DNA of 64,000 nt from Bradyrhizobium sp. CSA207 (GTDB taxonomy: Bacteria; Pseudomonadota; Alphaproteobacteria; Rhizobiales; Xanthobacteraceae). Below, piece by piece: positions 62,373-64,000 of the stretch. Within the stretch, counting starts at the first letter, position 1; each line of letters starts with the position of its first letter. A program made the position numbers and the translations under genes. The notes beneath the pieces are model-generated. The model ran no database searches. It was given only the letters and a program-made list of their open reading frames with translations, and was not told the DNA's origin. The stretch spans positions 62,001-126,000 of the forward strand of contig NZ_JAACFT010000022.1 of NCBI RefSeq assembly GCF_029051685.1, read 5' to 3'.

Positions 62373-63137
62373 ATGAAAGCTATGACCAACCCCTCACCCT
62401 GGCGCGCGACGGTACTGACGTTGTTTCCGGAGATGTTTCCGGGACCGCTCGGCGTGAGCCTCGCCGGCCGGGCGCTGGCGTCCGGGCTTTGGGAGCTGGA
62501 GGCGCGGGACATCCGGGCCTCTGCCACCGATCGCCACCGCAGCGTCGATGATACCCCTGCCGGCGGCGGTCCGGGCATGGTGTTGCGGGCGGATATTCTG
62601 GCCGCCGCAATCGATGCCGCCGAGATCGGCCAGGATCTGTCAAAACGGCGCCCCCGCCTGCTCATGAGCCCGCGCGGTCGGCCATTGACCCAGGCCCGCG
62701 TCGTGGAGCTCGCCCAGGGCCTCGGCCCCCTGATCGTCTGCGGGCGGTTCGAGGGGGTGGACCAGCGGGTGATCGACGGCCGCGGCCTGGAGGAGGTCTC
62801 GATCGGCGACTACGTGCTGTCCGGGGGCGAGATCGCGGCCATGGCGCTGATTGACGCCTGCGTCCGGCTGTTGCCGGGGGTCATGGGCAAGGAGGCCTCG
62901 GGAACCGAGGAAAGCTTCTCCGACGGCCTCCTCGAATACCCTCAATATACCCGGCCGCAGCTGTTCGAGGGGGTTCCGATCCCCCAAACCCTCACTTCGG
63001 GCGACCATGCCAAGGTCGCGGCCTGGCGGCGGGCGGAATCCGAGGCTCTGACGGCGGCTCGGCGGCCGGATTTGCGGACAAAGGCCCCGAATCAAACCTC
63101 CGGCCAAAAAACGCCAAAAAGCACGACAGACGGGTGA
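62373..63137 (+). CDS. trmD: tRNA (guanine-37-N1)-methyltransferase
   Basis: 254 residues from ATG 62373; ATG 62382 is equally plausible. The trefoil-knot SPOUT fold is seen in TVLTLFPEMFPGPLGVSL, DDTPAGGGPGMVL, VCGRFEGVDQRVID, and SIGDYVLSGGEIAAMALIDA. Makes m1G37 in tRNA, preventing frameshifts. It is separated from rimM by the repeat at 62219-62368, unlike the short gap usual in this operon. Confidence 0.97.
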   Translation: MKAMTNPSPWRATVLTLFPEMFPGPLGVSLAGRALASGLWELEARDIRASATDRHRSVDDTPAGGGPGMVLRADILAAAIDAAEIGQDLSKRRPRLLMSPRGRPLTQARVVELAQGLGPLIVCGRFEGVDQRVIDGRGLEEVSIGDYVLSGGEIAAMALIDACVRLLPGVMGKEASGTEESFSDGLLEYPQYTRPQLFEGVPIPQTLTSGDHAKVAAWRRAESEALTAARRPDLRTKAPNQTSGQKTPKSTTDG

Positions 63138-63245
63138 CAAACGCTCCAGCTTGCCTTATAGCAGCGGCCAAATCCGCAATGGCTGGATAGACGAATTTTG
63201 CGCAGCCCCCGTTTCCAAGGCTGGGCGCGCGGATGGAGATTACCC

Positions 63246-63629
63246 ATGAACCTGATCAAGCAGCTCGAACAAGAGCAATTCGACAAGCTTTCCGCCGGCA
63301 AGGACATTCCGGAATTCGGCCCCGGCGATACCCTGATCGTCAACGTGAAGGTCGTCGAAGGCGACCGCACTCGCGTGCAAGCCTATGAAGGCGTCTGCAT
63401 CGGCCGTTCCGGCGGTGGCCTCAACGAGAGCTTCACCGTCCGCAAGATTTCATACGGCGAGGGCGTCGAGCGCGTGTTCCCGGTGATGTCGCCGATGATC
63501 GACTCGATCAAGGTGGTGCGCCGCGGCAAGGTTCGTCGCGCCAAGCTCTATTACCTCCGCAATCTCCGCGGCAAGTCGGCCCGTATCGTCGAGAAGAAGC
63601 AGGACCGTCCCGCCGCCGTCAACGAGTAG
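63246..63629 (+). CDS. rplS: 50S ribosomal protein L19
   Basis: 127 residues from ATG 63246 (GGAGAT upstream). bL19 landmarks: EFGPGDTLIVNVKVVEGDRTRVQAYEG, GLNESFTVRKISYGEGVERVFP, and RRAKLYYLRNLRGKSARI. Ends the ffh-rpsP-rimM-trmD-rplS cluster and is followed by a strong terminator. Confidence 0.99.
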   Translation: MNLIKQLEQEQFDKLSAGKDIPEFGPGDTLIVNVKVVEGDRTRVQAYEGVCIGRSGGGLNESFTVRKISYGEGVERVFPVMSPMIDSIKVVRRGKVRRAKLYYLRNLRGKSARIVEKKQDRPAAVNE

Positions 63630-63655
63630 TCTCGAAGGCAGGCAAGTTTTCGAAA

Positions 63656-63684
63656 AGCGCGGGGCCTGGCCCCGCGCTTTTTTG
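63656..63684 (+). terminator. Rho-independent terminator of the rplS operon
   Basis: AGCGCGGGG and CCCCGCGCT form a 9-bp GC-rich stem around CCTGG, directly followed by a run of T (TTTTTT when the last stem T is counted). It lies 26 bases past the rplS stop. Confidence 0.93.
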
Positions 63685-63717
63685 TTGCGTCAGGCGTGCG
63701 CGGACGCACGGGTCGAT

Positions 63718-63823
63718 CCTCATCCTGAGGAGCGCGGAACGCGCGTCTCGAAGGATGAAGGCCCGGTCCGTGGCCTCGCCCTTCGAGACGCGCGCCAGCA
63801 TCGCGCTCCTCTCAGGGTGAGGG
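63718..63823. repeat. CATCCTGAGG/TCGAAGGA repeat, copy 2
   Basis: CCTCATCCTGAGGAGCGC and GCGCTCCTCTCAGGGTGAGG pair at the ends; GCGCGTCTCGAAGG and CCTTCGAGACGCGCGC pair inside. Same family as 50891-50993. Confidence 0.85.
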
Positions 63824-63909
63824 GTATACGGTGTGCGCGCGGCACGTCGGCGAGGCGCGCGGATGGAAAGCCCTCGCGATTCCGGATCGGCCTGCTATAT
63901 ATTCTTGGA

Positions 63910-64000
63910 ATGTTTCCAGATCTGACCAGCTTCGCATCCATCACGCGAATCGTCATCGACGATCGCTCGCGGCTGCCTGGCCGGTTCTTCGGACGCTTCG
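63910..64000 (+). CDS. Partial ORF at the right edge
   Basis: ATG 63910 opens 30 codons (MFPDLTSFASITRIVIDDRS...) that run off the window. A weak TTGGA ribosome site precedes it. Too short to identify. Confidence 0.4.
   Translation, partial: MFPDLTSFASITRIVIDDRSRLPGRFFGRF

Overview
The window is GC-rich chromosomal DNA of an alphaproteobacterium. It most resembles Bradyrhizobium and its relatives (family Nitrobacteraceae). This rests on alphaproteobacterial signature genes (DUF2336, DUF1674/SDHAF4, a mitofilin-like protein next to HemY, DUF2239), on gene orders such as ffh-rpsP-rimM-trmD-rplS, dapF-mtaB and tsaD-gpsA, and on many 30-150 bp intergenic inverted repeats of the kind scattered through Bradyrhizobium genomes. 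The species call is an inference from protein style and gene order; no database search was run. No rRNA, CRISPR array, prophage, transposase, or nodulation or nitrogen-fixation gene was seen.

Layout. 1-2100: end of a thioredoxin-TPR gene, tRNA-Gly, and a small A/T-richer two-gene unit (unknown 90-residue protein plus an AbiEii-like nucleotidyltransferase that looks frameshifted). 2277-12300: an epimerase, a periplasmic PQQ-type sugar dehydrogenase with a diheme cytochrome c, ketopantoate reductase, a DsbA-family isomerase, DUF2239, a glutathione transferase, gamma-glutamyltransferase and an MFS carrier. 12400-17400 (minus): rsmB, a heparinase-like protein and purH. 17574-25104: SDHAF4, a thermonuclease, an L,D-transpeptidase, acs, topoisomerase IB, a SRPBCC protein, a nucleotidyl cyclase and an EVE protein. 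25101-31109: tsaD-gpsA-EVE on minus, divergent from hemD-mitofilin-hemY. 31209-35300: tRNA-Thr, then an accessory-looking stretch of small membrane and secreted proteins and a polysaccharide deacetylase. 35309-43954: an MFS transporter, then a plus-strand run of a Tat-secreted hydrolase, cytochrome P450, zinc-ribbon nucleotidyl cyclase, TerB protein, SDR and a glutamine amidotransferase. 44102-50870: tRNA-Ala, YggT, DUF167, folD, ppa, GNAT, a hydrolase, a DCC protein, an amine oxidase-like protein and the septation protein. 50994-56236: ftsY, an RluA-type synthase, DUF2336, mtaB, dapF. 56475-59152: a GyrI-like protein, a SIMPL protein and a metallo-beta-lactamase-fold hydrolase. 59615-63629: ffh, rpsP, rimM, trmD, rplS, closed by a clear terminator. 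A partial ORF runs off the right edge.

Most genes are housekeeping: protein targeting (ffh, ftsY), translation and RNA modification (rsmB, tsaD, mtaB, rimM, trmD, rpsP, rplS), heme (hemD, hemY), purine and folate (purH, folD), lysine/peptidoglycan (dapF, L,D-transpeptidase) and acetate activation (acs). I did not find a clear, previously undescribed multi-gene system. The better leads are the frameshifted AbiEii-like pair, a five-unit 16-bp tandem repeat just upstream of the GyrI-like gene, a repeat element that supplies the C-terminus of RimM, the zinc-ribbon cyclase next to TerB, and a pair of cysteine-patterned secreted proteins.
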